This document shows positions 55,520 through 64,000 of a stretch of 64,000 nucleotides of DNA, one piece after another (the first letter of the stretch is position 1; each line of letters starts with the position of its first letter). Made by a program: the position numbers and the translations under genes. The DNA comes from Sporolactobacillus sp. THM7-7 (lineage in GTDB: Bacteria > Bacillota > Bacilli > Bacillales > Sporolactobacillaceae): contig NZ_SEMB01000009.1 of NCBI RefSeq assembly GCF_004153225.1, positions 1 to 64,000 of the forward strand. The letters run 5' to 3'. The notes below the pieces were generated by a model, which saw only the letters and a program-made list of their open reading frames with translations, searched no databases and had not been told where the DNA came from.

Positions 55520-56677
55520 TTATCCGACTGCGCTTTCCGGATCTTTTCGAAAAAAGTATTTCATCGCGTGGTAGACATCGCTTTTTTGTTTGAGTATAAA
55601 AGAATAGAAGGCGTCGTCCTTCAGTGTCCGGTAAGCACTCATTAGCGTGCTGGACCGGTGGTACGGATTGATTTCGCCATAGCCGAAAAAATCAGTGATC
55701 GACATAATTTCTTTGACGAGACGAATACATTTCGGGTTGTCTGAAGATAGATTGTCGCCGTCCGAAAAATGGAACGGATAGATATTGTACTTAACCGGGG
55801 GATAGGATGAATGAATCAATTCAAGTGCCTTGTGATACGCCGATGAGCAGATCGTGCCGCCGCTTTCTCCTTTGGAAAAAAAATCTTCCTCGCTGACGAC
55901 CTTTGCTTCGGTATGGTGGGCGATAAACTGAATGGTCACCCGTTCGTATTTTGTCCGCAGAAAGCGCGTCATCCAGAAGAAGAAACTGCGGGCGATATAT
56001 TTTTCCCACACACCCATCGACCCACTCGTATCCATCAGCGCGAGGACGACCGCTTTGCTTTCTGGCTTCGTAATAGTTTCCCATGTTTTAAACCGCAAAT
56101 CTTCTTCATGGATCGGATGGATTTTTGCTTTTCCGGAGCGAGCATTTCGCTTGATCGCAGAAAGGATGGTCCGGCGCTTATCGATATTGCCCATCAGTCC
56201 TTTTCGGCGGATATCCCGGTAATCGATGCTGTGGGTGACGAGATCCGCCTCTTGTTTTCTTCTCAGATGAGGGAGCGCTAATTCTTTGAAAAAAAGATTT
56301 TCCAGCTCCAGAATTGAGACGTTGGCTTCGTAATAATCAATACCCGGCTGATCTCCGGCTCCTTTGCCTTTTCCGCTTCCCTTATCAGACTGTTTGCCCG
56401 GGGCCTTTGCGATCACATCGCCGATTTTGCTGTTTCCTCTCCCCTGGCCGACGTGTTTGGCTTTATCATAGTTGTAGCGGAGTTTATATTCGTCCAGTGA
56501 GCGAATCGGGATACGCGTCATTTTTTTTCCGTCCGAAAGAATGATGTTTTCGCTGCTAATCAGATCCGGAAGATTCTTCTTAATGGCTTCCTTCACTTTT
56601 TCCGCATGCCGGCGCTGATCCTGATAACCCTTCTTATGCAGATCCCACTGTTCTTCAGATATCAGATATTGGGACAT
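55520..56677 (-). CDS. yhbH: Sporulation protein YhbH (DUF444)
   Basis: This 385-aa protein has a basic N-terminal half with a Gly/Lys-rich linker ([11 protein letters not shown]) and a von Willebrand A-like domain with the metal-site motif [11 protein letters not shown] near residue 215. It is the partner of PrkA in many spore formers and is expressed during sporulation; its biochemical role is unclear. Usually prkA and yhbH are adjacent and co-oriented; here they are convergent with two sip genes between them. The 390 bp upstream hold no supported gene. Confidence 0.94.
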   Translation of the reverse strand: MSQYLISEEQWDLHKKGYQDQRRHAEKVKEAIKKNLPDLISSENIILSDGKKMTRIPIRSLDEYKLRYNYDKAKHVGQGRGNSKIGDVIAKAPGKQSDKGSGKGKGAGDQPGIDYYEANVSILELENLFFKELALPHLRRKQEADLVTHSIDYRDIRRKGLMGNIDKRRTILSAIKRNARSGKAKIHPIHEEDLRFKTWETITKPESKAVVLALMDTSGSMGVWEKYIARSFFFWMTRFLRTKYERVTIQFIAHHTEAKVVSEEDFFSKGESGGTICSSAYHKALELIHSSYPPVKYNIYPFHFSDGDNLSSDNPKCIRLVKEIMSITDFFGYGEINPYHRSSTLMSAYRTLKDDAFYSFILKQKSDVYHAMKYFFRKDPESAVG

Positions 56678-57065
56678 AAGCAGTCTCCTTCCTTTAATGA
56701 TCCAGATAGATAGTTTTCCGGGGGCGGGTGAAAGTCCACAGAGTCTGTCAATGAATTGAAGCTATACACAGATCCGGTCTCGAAAACTTGAGCCGATTGA
56801 ACGGAGAAGCCTCTTAAGATTAGCTTATTAAATCTAGTATATGCACTTTAATGAAAATCTTGACTCGTTTCTGTGCAAGATGGACCTTCTGCTTATTGCA
56901 GGGATCGCCGCCCGGGTTTATCGACATGCAACGAAATTTTTTCTTTTCGCAAGTAGGAAAATACGAAAATCATGTGTCAAATCGGGAAACCTTTCGATAT
57001 TTTTTTTCATTGTTCCCAAGCCATGATAAAATAGTAACCGAGACCATGCAGAAGGGTTGATAAAT

Positions 57066-57740
57066 ATGATTAAAGCCATCGTTTTTGATTTTGACGGGGT
57101 GATTCTCGACACGGAGAGAATCATGTACCTCGTCATGCAAAATATGTTTCAACAATATCACGTCTCCTTGCCGCTTTCCGTGTGGAGCCAGGCGATCGGT
57201 ACGCAGCATGGCTTCGATTCGATCGGTTATCTTGAAGAGAAGGCCGGCCGAACGATCGATCGGGAAGCTTTTCAGAAAGAACGCTATGAGGCATTTATCC
57301 GACTCGTCGATCGGGAAAAAGTGCTTCCGGGCGTGAAATCTTTGCTGGAACAGGCGAAGCATCTGGGCCTTAAGGTCGGTCTCGCGACGAGTTCCAGGGG
57401 CGATTGGCCGCGCCGGCACTTGAAGCGTCTTGGTCTGTCAAACTATTTTTCAAGCATCAAATCATGGGATGATGTCCAGAAGGTGAAACCGGATCCCGAG
57501 CTCTACATTCAATCGCTCGAAAGTCTCGATGTCTCACCGAAAGAGGCCATCGCCATTGAAGATTCTTTTAACGGTTCGCTCGCAGCAAAGCGGGCGGGAC
57601 TTTACTGCATTGTCGTGCCGAACGCGGTCACGAAGCAGATGCCGTTCGGCCATGTAGACGGCTGCTTCAAATCGCTGCAGGATGTCTCGCTGTCTAAGCT
57701 GATTCAGTATTTTGAGGATCCGAAAGCCGAAAACTCCTAA
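57066..57740 (+). CDS. HAD-superfamily phosphatase/phosphomutase-like
   Basis: This 224-aa protein has HAD motif I FDFDGVILDTE with catalytic Asp8 and Asp10, motif II GLATSS, the lysine in QKVKPDPELYI and motif IV IEDSFNGSLAAKRAG. The cap domain is of the beta-phosphoglucomutase type. Substrate cannot be told; the neighbouring phosphoglucomutase suggests a sugar phosphate. The ATG at 57066 was chosen, with AGAAGG upstream. Confidence 0.88.
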   Translation: MIKAIVFDFDGVILDTERIMYLVMQNMFQQYHVSLPLSVWSQAIGTQHGFDSIGYLEEKAGRTIDREAFQKERYEAFIRLVDREKVLPGVKSLLEQAKHLGLKVGLATSSRGDWPRRHLKRLGLSNYFSSIKSWDDVQKVKPDPELYIQSLESLDVSPKEAIAIEDSFNGSLAAKRAGLYCIVVPNAVTKQMPFGHVDGCFKSLQDVSLSKLIQYFEDPKAENS

Positions 57741-57937
57741 AGGGCATTTCAAGAAGTTTTCTTTACTAGGCCTTTAGCCTGATGCACAAGTCTGCAGCTT
57801 TACGGCACGGACTTTTTGCGGTATTGTGGAAAGGTTACCAGAAGAAGGGACTTTTCCCTGATGTGATGACAGCGTTTTTTTTTGCTATACTTAAGATAAA
57901 AAGTCGACTATCATGCCGCGTAAACGAGGTGGAGAAT

Positions 57938-59680
57938 TTGGAATGGGAAACGGTCTACAAAAAATGGCTGAACGATAAGACGCTGGATCGGCATCTCAGG
58001 CAGCAGCTGGAAGAGATGGCGGGCGACCGGGAGAAGTTGGAAGACTGCTTTTACAAAAATCTGGAATTCGGTACGGGTGGTATGCGCGGGGAGATCGGGC
58101 CCGGCACGAACCGGCTGAACATTTATACGATTAGAAAAGCGACGGAAGGACTGGCTGCCTATATTTTGCATGCCGGGGCGGAAGCCGTAAAACGGGGAGT
58201 GGTGATTGCCCATGATCCCCGCCGCTTTTCAGCCGAATTTACGATAGAAGCGGCGAAGACTTTAGGCGCGCACGGGATCAAAACGTATGTCTTTGATTCA
58301 CTGCGTCCGACACCGCTTCTTTCTTTTGCAGTCCGCTATCTTCACGCTTTCTCGGGCATTGTGATTACGGCGAGCCATAATCCGCCGCAATACAATGGGT
58401 ATAAAGTGTATAACGCGTCTGGCGGACAGCTGCCCCCGGCGGAAGCCGATGAGGTAATTCAATTCGTTGCGGCCGCTCCGGATGAGCTGAGGATCAAAGT
58501 GGCGGACGAAGAAGCACTGAAAGCGGAAGGACTGCTGGAAGTCATCGGGGAAAAAGTGGACAGCGCTTATCAGGAGCACTTGAAAACACTGTCGCTGAAT
58601 CCGGAAGCCATTAAAAAAGTCGGTTCGGATCTGAAAATCGTGTTCACACCGCTCCATGGCTCGAGCTATCGCCCCGTTACGGCCGGTCTGAAAAAATGGG
58701 GATTCACGAATGTGACGGTCGTTCAGGAACAGGCGCAGCCCGATCCGGAATTTTCGACGGTTGAATCGCCGAATCCTGAAGAACATGCCGCATTCAAGAT
58801 GGCGATGGAGTACGGCAAGCGACTCGACGCCGACATTCTGCTCGGGACGGATCCGGATTCCGACCGACTGGGCGTTGCCGTGAAAAACGATCAGGGTGAA
58901 TACACCGTCCTGACAGGCAACCAGACGGGAGCCGTTTTGTTAAACTATTTACTTTCGCAGAGGAAGGCGAAAGGAACGCTTCCGGACAATGGTATCGTCG
59001 TCAAGACGATCGTCACTTCGGAAATCGGCCGGACGATTGCGGCTGCCTACGGCATACCGACGGTCGACACGCTGACCGGTTTCAAATTCATCGGAGAAAA
59101 AATCCATGAATACGAATTGAATAAGAAACATACATTTCTTTTCGGCTATGAGGAAAGCTATGGCTATCTGATCGGTTCCTTTGTCCGTGACAAAGACGCC
59201 GTTCAGGCCGCCGTGTTCGCCGCCGAAGCCGCCGCTTATTTCAAGTCCCAGGGGAAATCGTTTTACGAAGCCCTTCAGGATATTTTCGAAACTTACGGCT
59301 ATTTCCGGGAAGGACTTGAATCGCTGACTCTGAAAGGTATTCAGGGAGAAGCGGAAATTGACGCGATTCTTTCCGATTTCAGGACGCATCCCCCGATTGA
59401 AATCGGCGGAGTCCACGTCACCGTCATCGAAGATTATCAAACGTCCGAAGCGACCGATGTGGAATCGGGGGCAAAGACAGCGATCGCGCTGCCGGTATCA
59501 AACGTTCTGAAATACAAGCTTGATGACGGATCATGGTTTTGCCTGCGTCCGTCCGGCACCGAACCGAAAATCAAGTTCTATTTCGGTGTCAAAGGCAGCG
59601 ATGCGGCGGATCGGGACAAAAAATTCGATACGCTGAAAACGGCGGTCATGGATCGGGTACACGGGCTTGTGAACAAATGA
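57938..59680 (+). CDS. pgcA: Phosphoglucomutase/phosphomannomutase, alpha type
   Basis: This 580-aa enzyme interconverts glucose 1-phosphate and glucose 6-phosphate, feeding UDP-glucose and cell-wall glycan synthesis. The phosphoserine is Ser146 in [13 protein letters not shown], metal binding is at [10 protein letters not shown], sugar recognition at [11 protein letters not shown] and phosphate binding at [13 protein letters not shown]. The TTG at 57938 gives the length of the Bacillus enzyme (581 aa) and follows AGGTGG; a longer open frame from 57782 lacks family resemblance. Confidence 0.94.
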   Translation: MEWETVYKKWLNDKTLDRHLRQQLEEMAGDREKLEDCFYKNLEFGTGGMRGEIGPGTNRLNIYTIRKATEGLAAYILHAGAEAVKRGVVIAHDPRRFSAEFTIEAAKTLGAHGIKTYVFDSLRPTPLLSFAVRYLHAFSGIVITASHNPPQYNGYKVYNASGGQLPPAEADEVIQFVAAAPDELRIKVADEEALKAEGLLEVIGEKVDSAYQEHLKTLSLNPEAIKKVGSDLKIVFTPLHGSSYRPVTAGLKKWGFTNVTVVQEQAQPDPEFSTVESPNPEEHAAFKMAMEYGKRLDADILLGTDPDSDRLGVAVKNDQGEYTVLTGNQTGAVLLNYLLSQRKAKGTLPDNGIVVKTIVTSEIGRTIAAAYGIPTVDTLTGFKFIGEKIHEYELNKKHTFLFGYEESYGYLIGSFVRDKDAVQAAVFAAEAAAYFKSQGKSFYEALQDIFETYGYFREGLESLTLKGIQGEAEIDAILSDFRTHPPIEIGGVHVTVIEDYQTSEATDVESGAKTAIALPVSNVLKYKLDDGSWFCLRPSGTEPKIKFYFGVKGSDAADRDKKFDTLKTAVMDRVHGLVNK

Positions 59681-59705
59681 TATAATCATTCAATAGAATG
59701 GGAAG

Positions 59706-59809
59706 AAAGGCATTCGCAAAAAGACCACAGCTCTTTCGGGACGGAATACGAGCAGGAAACGATCCTGCTTGCGCGATCCCGACTGGGAAAAAGAGGCGAG
59801 TGCCTTTTT
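59706..59809 (+). ncRNA. Long structured element upstream of prfC
   Basis: Four nested stems can form in about 100 nt: AAAGGCATTCGC (59706-59717) with GCGAGTGCCTTT (59796-59807, one G-T pair); CTCTTT (59731) with AAAGAG (59790); CGGGA (59737) with TCCCG (59777); AGCAGGA (59751) with TCCTGCT (59763). A T-run ends the outer stem, so it can terminate pgcA transcripts or attenuate prfC. It lacks T-box hallmarks and matches no riboswitch I know. Confidence 0.6.
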
Positions 59810-59865
59810 CTTGAGAAAAAAAGGACTTATCGATTCGATAGAATATGTAACCTCAGGAGGAAAAG

Positions 59866-61443
59866 ATGAATCAATTGCAGAAGGAAATTCGCAGGCGGCG
59901 GACGTTCGCGATTATTTCCCACCCGGATGCGGGAAAGACGACGCTGACGGAGAAGCTATTGCTTCTCGGGGGGGCGATTCGTACAGCGGGCGCCGTTAAG
60001 TCGCGAAAGGCAGAGAAATTTGCGACCTCCGACTGGATGGAGCTTGAAAAAAAGAGAGGCATTTCGGTAACCTCCAGTGTCATGCAGTTTGAATATAACG
60101 GGTATAAACTAAACATTCTCGACACCCCTGGCCACCAGGATTTCAGCGAGGATACGTATCGGACGCTGATGGCCGTCGACAGCGTAGTCATGATCATTGA
60201 CGCGGCCAAAGGTGTCGAGCCGCAGACGATTAAGCTGTTTAAAGTCTGCCGGGATCGCGGCATTCCAATTTTTACTTTTATTAATAAGCTCGACCGCCAG
60301 GGTAAGGAGCCGCTTGAGCTTTTCGAAGAAATCGAGGATGTACTCGGTATCGAATCCTATCCGATAAACTACCCGATCGGAATGGGGCAGTCGTTCCGGG
60401 GCGTCTATGACCGGATGGAGCACAAGATCGAATGGTACAATGACCGGCGCGAACGCCAGGTTCAGGATCTCAGCGAGGTCGAGGCCGTCACCGATATTCT
60501 GAAAGGAAAGCTCGACGACTATACACTCAGTCAGCTCGAAGAAAACTTGCTTTTGCTTGACGAGGCGGGGAATACGTTCGATTTCGAAGCGGTAACATCC
60601 GGCAAACAGACGCCGGTCTTTTTTGGCAGCGCCATCTCGAGTTTCGGGGTGCCTACATTTCTGGATCATTACTTAAAAATGGCGCCTGATCCGCAGCCAA
60701 GAAAGTCGAGCGGCGGGTTTGTCCGCCCCGATGATAAGCAGTTTTCCGGATTTGTGTTTAAAATTCAGGCGAATATGAACCCGGCACACCGTGACCGAGT
60801 CGCGTTTCTGCGCATCTGCTCGGGCGCATTCGAAAAGGGAATGACGGTGTACCTGGACAGAACCGGAAAGCAGCTGAAACTTGCCCAGCCTCAGCAGTTT
60901 TTTGCCGACAGCCGGGAGATGATTGATGAGGCTTATCCTGGAGACATCGTCGGACTTTATGATACCGGCTTTTACCAGATCGGCGACACCGTCTGTGCTT
61001 CGAAAGATACATTTAATTTTGGCGCCTTGCCGCAGTTTCCGCCGGAACATTTCGCCAAAGTGCGGGCGAAAAACGCCATGAAACAGAAACACTTTCTGAA
61101 GGGAGTGAACCAGCTCGCTCAGGAGGGCGCGATCCAGGTGTACAAAACACCTTTTGAAGAGACGATTCTCGGTGTGGTCGGCACGCTGCAGTTTGACGTG
61201 TTCGTCTATCGGATGCAGGCCGAATACGGCGTCGATCTCGACATCGAGCGGATGCCGCATCAAATCGCCAAATGGATTGTCAGTCGGGAAGATGCCGAAG
61301 CGCTGCGGCGCAATGCCAACAATCTGGTTGTCAGCGACTATAAAGATCGGCCAGTTATTATTTTCGAGAATGACTTTTCCCTGCGCTGGTTTACGCAGAA
61401 ACATCCGGAGATCGAACTGCGCGACTCGAGCCATAATATTTAA
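59866..61443 (+). CDS. prfC: Peptide chain release factor 3
   Basis: This 525-aa GTPase recycles release factors 1 and 2 from the ribosome. It has the P-loop SHPDAGKTT (18-26), the switch region RGISVTSSVM, DTPGHQDF, NKLD, and the RF3-specific FVFKIQANMNPAHRDRVAFLRICSG and C-terminal VGTLQFDVFVYRMQAEYGVDL. AGGAGGAAAAG leads into the ATG. It follows a long hairpin after pgcA, and repeat array 2 begins about 25 bp after its stop. Confidence 0.96.
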   Translation: MNQLQKEIRRRRTFAIISHPDAGKTTLTEKLLLLGGAIRTAGAVKSRKAEKFATSDWMELEKKRGISVTSSVMQFEYNGYKLNILDTPGHQDFSEDTYRTLMAVDSVVMIIDAAKGVEPQTIKLFKVCRDRGIPIFTFINKLDRQGKEPLELFEEIEDVLGIESYPINYPIGMGQSFRGVYDRMEHKIEWYNDRRERQVQDLSEVEAVTDILKGKLDDYTLSQLEENLLLLDEAGNTFDFEAVTSGKQTPVFFGSAISSFGVPTFLDHYLKMAPDPQPRKSSGGFVRPDDKQFSGFVFKIQANMNPAHRDRVAFLRICSGAFEKGMTVYLDRTGKQLKLAQPQQFFADSREMIDEAYPGDIVGLYDTGFYQIGDTVCASKDTFNFGALPQFPPEHFAKVRAKNAMKQKHFLKGVNQLAQEGAIQVYKTPFEETILGVVGTLQFDVFVYRMQAEYGVDLDIERMPHQIAKWIVSREDAEALRRNANNLVVSDYKDRPVIIFENDFSLRWFTQKHPEIELRDSSHNI

Positions 61444-61468
61444 AAACGTGTTCGGAGACGGGCTCCCG

Positions 61469-62055
61469 AACTGAGGTTATGCGCCCAATCTTGGAAGTTA
61501 CGCGCCCAAAATCGGAAGTTATGCGCCTGAACTTGGAATTTATGCGCCAAGCTTGGCATTACGCGCCCAATCTCGGAGGTTATGCTCCCGAAGCCGGAGG
61601 TTATGCGCCGAACTCAGAAGTTATGCGTCCAATCTCGGAGGTTATGCGCCCGAACTTGGAAGTTATGCGCCAAGCTTGGCATTACGCGCCCAATCTCGGA
61701 AGTTACGCGCCGAACTCGGAAGTTATGCGCCTGAACTCGGAAGTTATGCGCCCGAAGCCGGAAGTTATACGCCCAATCTCGGAAGTTATGCGCCGAACTC
61801 GGAAGTTATGCGCCCGAAGCCGGAGGTTATGCGCCCAATCTCGGAGGTTATGCGCCGAACTCAGAAGTTATGCGCCGAACTCGGAAGTTATGCGCCGAAC
61901 TCGGAAGTTATGCTCCCGAACTCAGAAGTTATGTGCCCAATCTCGGAAGTTATGCGCCGAACTCGGAAGTTATGCGCCGAACTCGGAAGTTACGCGCCGA
62001 ACTCGGAAGTTACGCGCCGAATCTCGGAGATTATGCTCCGAAACAAGGAAGTTGT
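61469..62055. repeat. 20/21-bp tandem repeat array 2 (about 28 units)
   Basis: The unit is GGAAGTTATGCGCC followed by GAACTC, CAATCTC, CGAACTC or CGAAGCC, giving periods of 20 or 21. A few units carry AAGCTTGGCATTACGCG instead. The array fills the space between the convergent prfC and metE genes. Because periods are mixed, no single reading frame persists. AACT-CGGA-AGTT makes a short inverted repeat across unit borders. It shares the CTCGGAA core and unit length with array 1 but otherwise differs. Confidence 0.94.
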
Positions 62056-62075
62056 GCCTTCAATATAAAAAATAT

Positions 62076-62098
62076 GAGCCGGGTAACCTGCCCGGCTC
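62076..62098. terminator. Hairpin 1 after repeat array 2
   Basis: GAGCCGGG and CCCGGCTC form a perfect 8-bp stem. On the minus strand it is followed by ATATTTTTT, so it is a second stop for metE transcripts. Confidence 0.8.
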
Positions 62099-62102
62099 AA
62101 AT

Positions 62103-62128
62103 AAAAACCGCCTGAACGGCGGTTTTTT
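62103..62128. terminator. Terminator between prfC/array 2 and metE
   Basis: AAAACCGCC and GGCGGTTTT flank a 5-nt loop, with T-runs on both strands, 17 bp from the metE stop. It serves both directions. Confidence 0.9.
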
Positions 62129-62144
62129 CCAACATCATTTCCAT

Positions 62145-64000
62145 TTATTTTCCGACTTTATCTCCCAGTTCGGCACGCACTTCATGAGCGGCTTCGACCA
62201 TGTTTTTCAGAGAAGGGATCGTCTCTTCCGGTTTCCGCGTTTTTAGTCCGCAGTCCGGATTAATCCAGAAAATTTTCGGATCAAGAACTTGAAGCGCGCG
62301 TTCGATAGACGATTTCATCTCGGCGACACTCGGCACACGCGGACTATGGATGTCGTATACGCCAAGGCCGATCCCTTTTTTATACTCGAAGTCTTCGAAA
62401 GTCGAGACCATTTCTCCATGGCTTCGCGCTGCTTCGATCGAAATAACGTCGGTATCCAGTGCATCGATCGCATCGATGATTTCATCAAACTCCGAATAGC
62501 ACATGTGGGTGTGAATCTGCGTATCGTTATTGACGAACGATGTAGCGAGACGGAAAGCATAGACGGCGTCATAAAGATAGCCCGCTTTTTTCTCCTCTTT
62601 AAGCGGCAGGCCTTCGCGGAGGGCCGGTTCATCCACCTGAATCATGCGGATGTCCGCTTCTTCGAGCGCGTGCACTTCTTTTTTCAGAGCGAGCGCGATC
62701 TGGTTGAAAACTTTGGACTGGCTGATATCGTTACGGGCGAACGACCAGTTGTAGATGGTTACCGGCCCCGTAAGCATGCCTTTGACCGGCTTTCGGGTCA
62801 GCGACTGCGCATAGACGCTTTCCTTCACCGTCATCGGACCGTTCCATGCGACATCACCGAAGATTAGCGGCGGCTTAACGCCACGAGAGCCGTACGACTG
62901 TACCCAGCCGAACTGTGTGAAGGCAAACCCGGCCAATTTTTCTCCGAAATACTCAACCATATCGTTGCGTTCAAATTCTCCGTGAACGAGAACATCGATT
63001 CCGATATCTTCCTGGATTTTAATCCATCGGGCGGTTTCATCCTTGACAAACTGTTCATATTGTTCTTCCGACCATTCGCCTTTCCGATATTTCCGGCGGG
63101 CGAGGCGAACTTCTTTTGTTTGGGGGAAACTGCCGATCGTCGTTGTCGGAAGTATCGGCAGCTGGAACGCGTCGGCCTGGACCTGCTGGCGCAGCTTGTA
63201 GGACCCCGGACGAGCAGGCAGTTCTGTCCCAAGACGGCTCAGTTCCTTCTGAACCTCTTGATTGTTCCGGTGCTCCGACTGCTGCAGTGCCTGGATATCG
63301 GCGCTGTTTTTCTTAAGATCGGCTTCGATCGCGGCTTTTCCTTCATTAAGACCTTTGACCAGCGTGACAATTTCGGCCAGCTTCTCATCGGCGAAGGAAA
63401 GCGCGTTTTTCAGAATCGGATCCAGTTTCTCTTCATTAGTTACAGTCACAGGGACATGCAGCAGACTACAGGAAGGGGTGATCCAAAGCTTATCTTTTTC
63501 GCCAGCCGTGCCGAGCAGCGTTTCCAGTTCGTTCAGAGTTTCGGTCAGATCCGCTTTCCATACGTTGCGTCCGTCAATGACCCCAGCCGCGAGCACCTTG
63601 TCTTTGGGGAAGCCGAACGATTGAATGGCTCTGAGGTTGGCTTCCTTTCCATGGACGAAGTCAAGTCCGATGCCGTCGACCGGAAGCTGAACCACTTCTT
63701 CATAATTATCCACCGCTTCGAAATAGGTCTGGAGAAGCAGCTTCAGACCGGGAACGCCGTTTTTCAGCGCCTCATATGTCTTCTGGAATGCAGCCAAATC
63801 TTCTTTTGTCGATTTTTTGACGAGGATCGGTTCGTCAATCTGCACCCATTCGGCGCCGGCCTCTTTCAATTCGCCGAGTACTTGAGTATATAGAGGAACG
63901 AGCGAATCAAGCAGCGGCTGAAAGTGGGCCTCATCATATCCTTTAGAAAGCCTGAGCAGCGTAATCGGGCCGACAATCACCGGCTTGCCGATAATGCCGA
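62145..64000 (-). CDS. metE: Cobalamin-independent methionine synthase, 5' end outside window
   Basis: The visible 618 or so codons are the C-terminal four-fifths of MetE (about 760 aa), which methylates homocysteine using methyltetrahydrofolate. The frame is open to the window edge and reads GIIGKPVIVGPITLLRLSKG there. The N-terminal barrel ends near TTTIGSFPQTKEVR, and the catalytic barrel holds the zinc ligands in THMCYSEF and NPDCGLKTR, with EGLPLK and ISIEAARSHGEM for substrate binding. Any T-box or SAM leader would lie beyond 64000. Confidence 0.95.
   Translation of the reverse strand, partial: GIIGKPVIVGPITLLRLSKGYDEAHFQPLLDSLVPLYTQVLGELKEAGAEWVQIDEPILVKKSTKEDLAAFQKTYEALKNGVPGLKLLLQTYFEAVDNYEEVVQLPVDGIGLDFVHGKEANLRAIQSFGFPKDKVLAAGVIDGRNVWKADLTETLNELETLLGTAGEKDKLWITPSCSLLHVPVTVTNEEKLDPILKNALSFADEKLAEIVTLVKGLNEGKAAIEADLKKNSADIQALQQSEHRNNQEVQKELSRLGTELPARPGSYKLRQQVQADAFQLPILPTTTIGSFPQTKEVRLARRKYRKGEWSEEQYEQFVKDETARWIKIQEDIGIDVLVHGEFERNDMVEYFGEKLAGFAFTQFGWVQSYGSRGVKPPLIFGDVAWNGPMTVKESVYAQSLTRKPVKGMLTGPVTIYNWSFARNDISQSKVFNQIALALKKEVHALEEADIRMIQVDEPALREGLPLKEEKKAGYLYDAVYAFRLATSFVNNDTQIHTHMCYSEFDEIIDAIDALDTDVISIEAARSHGEMVSTFEDFEYKKGIGLGVYDIHSPRVPSVAEMKSSIERALQVLDPKIFWINPDCGLKTRKPEETIPSLKNMVEAAHEVRAELGDKVGK

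Noticed and set aside
59706-59809. T-box riboswitch
   Set aside because: The conserved T-box antiterminator sequence (AGGGTGGNACCGCG-like) is absent, and prfC is not a usual T-box target.
60673-61434. 253-codon frame opposite prfC
   Set aside because: It is the shadow of a strongly conserved gene, with no start signal of its own.
61479-62246. 255-codon plus-strand frame across array 2
   Set aside because: Unit lengths of 20 and 21 bp shift the frame repeatedly, and the frame runs on through the terminators into the metE gene on the other strand.

Overview
The window looks like chromosome from a spore-forming member of the Bacillales, plausibly Sporolactobacillaceae-like (genus inferred, not proven). 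Supporting signs are a queG / yhbB-like amidase / trmL (cspR) / prkA / yhbH order as in Bacillus, a Spo0E-type phosphatase, a Zur box of the Bacillus type, an Fnr with C-terminal cysteines, CcpA-like cre sites and strong AGGAGG ribosome binding sites. Most of the window is of mid GC content. Positions 1 to about 7500 are clearly AT-richer and read as an acquired island.

Layout. (1) 1-7500: a metabolite:H+ symporter gene behind an Ile-codon-rich leader peptide and attenuator, then a biuret-use cluster: GntR regulator, biuret amidohydrolase, NCS1 permease and allophanate hydrolase. A duplicated GntR tail and an IS-end-like remnant border it. (2) 7900-13990: an Entner-Doudoroff gluconate operon (gntK, edd-like dehydratase, eda, gntP). 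(3) 14000-21300: a scrapyard of broken genes (AbiEii-like fragment, IS30 fragment, panE and F420-type oxidoreductase truncated against each other, 3' half of a type III restriction subunit, glycosyltransferase-like fragment) with a few intact genes between them (TetR/metallo-hydrolase pair, quinone oxidoreductase, YdeI-like protein with a CDGSH tail). (4) 21400-28750, minus strand: a second gluconate locus wired to the pentose phosphate route (gnd, gntK2, eda remnant, gntP2, tal, tkt). The two gluconate loci share the operator core TTGTCGACAA. (5) 29267-31350: an HTH/TPR regulator whose 3' end overlaps a 40-codon secreted-peptide gene, an RRNPP-style quorum-sensing arrangement, followed by spo0E. 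(6) 31358-34900: acyltransferase, orphan Dam-type methylase with an altered catalytic motif, LacI regulator. (7) 35150-37860: Zur-boxed zinc ABC importer. (8) 37996-44590: cvfB, odhAB and fnr. (9) 44800-57750: nuclease, queG, ogt, amidase, trmL, prkA, two signal peptidases, yhbH and a HAD phosphatase. (10) 57900-64000: pgcA, a long structured RNA element, prfC and a partial metE.

Two arrays of about 21-bp tandem units (48.7-50.0 kb, roughly 60 units; 61.5-62.1 kb, roughly 28 units) have different sequences but share a CTCGGAA core. They are among the least explained features.

The best candidates for something undescribed are the receptor/peptide pair at 29.3-30.8 kb, the Ile-leader attenuator in front of a transporter at 1.8-2.0 kb, the two 21-bp arrays, and the structured element ahead of prfC. 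All functional calls rest on reading motifs and family resemblance by eye. No database search was run.
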